Shown: positions 13,666 to 14,972 of the stretch, piece by piece | Layout: each line of letters begins with the position of its first letter | How positions within the stretch are numbered: the stretch's first letter is position 1 | Source of the DNA: Leptolyngbya sp. SIO4C5 | GTDB lineage: Bacteria > Cyanobacteriota > Cyanobacteriia > Phormidesmidales > Phormidesmidaceae | Length of the DNA: 14,972 nucleotides | Reading direction: 5' to 3' | Assembly (NCBI GenBank): GCA_010671965.1 | Contig: JAAHIC010000029.1 | Span: forward strand, 1 to 14,972 | Made by a program: the position numbers and the translations under genes | Notes under the pieces: generated by a model | What the model saw: only the letters and a program-made list of their open reading frames with translations | Told to the model about the DNA's origin: nothing | Database searches by the model: none

Positions 13666-14972
13666 TCAGCCCTGCCGCCAAGTACCGTGAAAGCTATGGG
13701 GAATTACGCTTGGCAGCGCTAGCCGACAGATAGGTTCCTCTATCAGGCGATCGCTGGCATAAATCCAAACTTCACTGACATCGCGATCGCCATCGTAGAC
13801 AACCGTTAGAATCCAGCCCTGAGCCGGATCTGACGGCTGCGGCACATAGACTGGCTCAGCGGGATAACGATTTTCTCCGGCATCTGCTATTGTCAGCACC
13901 TGGTTTTGCGGATCAAAGCGGCCGATCGCGTTAAACAGCTCCGTGTGCGCAGTCGTCTCAGAGCGGCGGATGCTGAGATAGGTAGGGGCTAGATCCAGGT
14001 CGCTAGGCCAGTTGGGAAATACCGGAAACTCGCAGCCTCGTTCAACTAGCGGCGTTTGATCCAGCACTGTTCCTGTTTGCGGATTTAGGCGAATTTGCCA
14101 GAGCTGACCGTTCACCACACTCCTGATTTGACCGCTGGCGATTTCGCCCAGGTGTTGGTTGGTGGTCAAATCGGGGTAGCGGACAAACTCAATCACCAAA
14201 TTACCGTCAAAGTCCTGATAGCTTTTACCCAGATGCCACTGAAACCAAGCCTCGGTTTCGCCATAGCTCACCACCTCTAGGCTTTGGCGATCCACCGTAA
14301 CAATCTGCGTACCCCGTTTGGGCTGCCACATCAGGCAGTCACTAAAGCTAGAAAGTCCCAGAACGGCGGGCAGGGTGTTTAACCGCACAGGCGGCACGAT
14401 AAAGACCAAATACTGGCCTGCTAGGGCAAAGTCGTGCAGCAGCGGTACGCCGTTGAGGGGAATGGCATTTTGCTTGAGAATGCGGCCTGTGCGATCGCTG
14501 CGGTAGAGATTCAGGGTGGCGTTGGCCCCAGGTACGACACCAAAGTTGTAAATGTCTCCGGTAGCGGCATCGATTTTAGGATGGGCTGAATAGGTGCAGC
14601 TAGGAGTCAGTACTGCAAAGTTTTCGGTGCCCAATGTCTCCAAGGTATGCAAGTCGAGCTGGTGGGGCTGGCCGCCTTCCCACAGAGCGAGGAGGCGATC
14701 GCCTAGGGCTAGCACCGACGTATTGGCGGCATTTTTGAGCTGCTTGCGCCAGCGCTCCCAGAACCGACCGGGAGCAGTCGTGCCATAGCCGCCGTAGAGG
14801 TAAGCCCCTGCCGCTTCCTCATCTTGGTAGCCTGCCGACTGCACGTAGCGATAGGTAGCGGTTGCCTGCTGGTCGGCAAAATGAACTGCCAAAATAGCGC
14901 CATCGCCATCAAACCAGTGCTGCACCCGCAGGCCGTCTCGCTCTAAACGTCCGGGACCATTGCGATACAGCA
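13666..14972 (-). CDS. Carotenoid oxygenase (RPE65/CCD family), 5' end beyond window
   Basis: About 435 codons are present; the frame stays open to the right edge and includes 'YRNGPGRLERDGLRV' at 14923-14967, the standard N-terminal motif, so only some 40-60 residues seem missing. The family cleaves carotenoids or apocarotenoids at a double bond with a non-haem iron. Numbering from the GTG at 14925, the four iron-binding histidines are likely His115 (SAHPK), His164 (LHDFA), His231 (QWHLG) and His413 (SFHGTW). 'LKNAANTSVLALGDRLLALWEGGQP' resembles the cyanobacterial apocarotenal oxygenase (Synechocystis Sll1541 type), so a similar apocarotenoid activity is possible but unproven. The third-ligand segment lacks the usual FHHxNAYE form. 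Single leftward gene converging with the CRR6 gene. Confidence 0.93.
   Translation of the reverse strand, partial: LYRNGPGRLERDGLRVQHWFDGDGAILAVHFADQQATATYRYVQSAGYQDEEAAGAYLYGGYGTTAPGRFWERWRKQLKNAANTSVLALGDRLLALWEGGQPHQLDLHTLETLGTENFAVLTPSCTYSAHPKIDAATGDIYNFGVVPGANATLNLYRSDRTGRILKQNAIPLNGVPLLHDFALAGQYLVFIVPPVRLNTLPAVLGLSSFSDCLMWQPKRGTQIVTVDRQSLEVVSYGETEAWFQWHLGKSYQDFDGNLVIEFVRYPDLTTNQHLGEIASGQIRSVVNGQLWQIRLNPQTGTVLDQTPLVERGCEFPVFPNWPSDLDLAPTYLSIRRSETTAHTELFNAIGRFDPQNQVLTIADAGENRYPAEPVYVPQPSDPAQGWILTVVYDGDRDVSEVWIYASDRLIEEPICRLALPSVIPHSFHGTWRQG

Noticed and set aside
3503..14925. A single carotenoid gene cluster joining cruF/cruG and the oxygenase
   Set aside because: They are about 8 kb apart with many unrelated genes on alternating strands between them.

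Overview
The window is ordinary chromosomal DNA from a cyanobacterium, probably a filamentous or Leptolyngbya-like lineage, although the lineage cannot be fixed from the sequence. Three things support this. The HIP1 octamer GCGATCGC occurs about 27 times by my count, where a random sequence of this length would give well under one. Two genes belong to the cyanobacterial myxoxanthophyll pathway (cruF, cruG). There is also a CRR6-type NDH-1 assembly factor, a DUF1400 hydrolase and a DUF3727 protein, all typical of oxygenic phototrophs. I see no prophage, insertion sequence, CRISPR array, tRNA or rRNA.

Layout. From 1 to 3260, a leftward four-gene cluster, read in transcription order: a membrane-anchored CofE-like protein, a tandem-GNAT acetyltransferase, the Holliday-junction resolvase RuvX and a DUF3727 protein cut by the window edge. 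From 3521 to 5699, rightward, the overlapping pair cruF-cruG, which hydrates the psi end of gamma-carotene-type carotenoids and glycosylates the 2' hydroxyl. From 5748 to 7439, leftward, ilvD for branched-chain amino acid synthesis, separated from cruG by a near-perfect palindromic repeat. From 7440 to 7958 lies the largest non-coding stretch, 519 bases with several hairpins. Then come a 52-repeat pentapeptide protein (rightward), a secreted or anchored DUF1400 alpha/beta hydrolase (leftward), a TIGR00725/LOG-like nucleotide-binding protein and a small conserved cyanobacterial protein (both rightward), wecB (leftward), a CRR6 homologue (rightward), and a carotenoid oxygenase (leftward) whose 5' end lies beyond the right edge.

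How the genes fit together. Apart from the leftward cluster and cruF-cruG, the strand changes at almost every gene, so most are probably single-gene transcripts. Carotenoid metabolism is represented twice (cruF/cruG and the oxygenase) but the loci are about 8 kb apart, so I do not infer a cluster. WecB supplies UDP-ManNAc for cell-surface polysaccharide.

I did not find a clear new multi-gene system. The items most worth a second look are the CofE-like protein in a lineage not known to make F420 and its constant-looking GNAT neighbour, the 519-base intergenic region with a possible micro-ORF and hairpin, the palindrome containing the cruG stop codon, the uninterrupted 52-repeat beta-helix, and the altered third-ligand motif in the carotenoid oxygenase.
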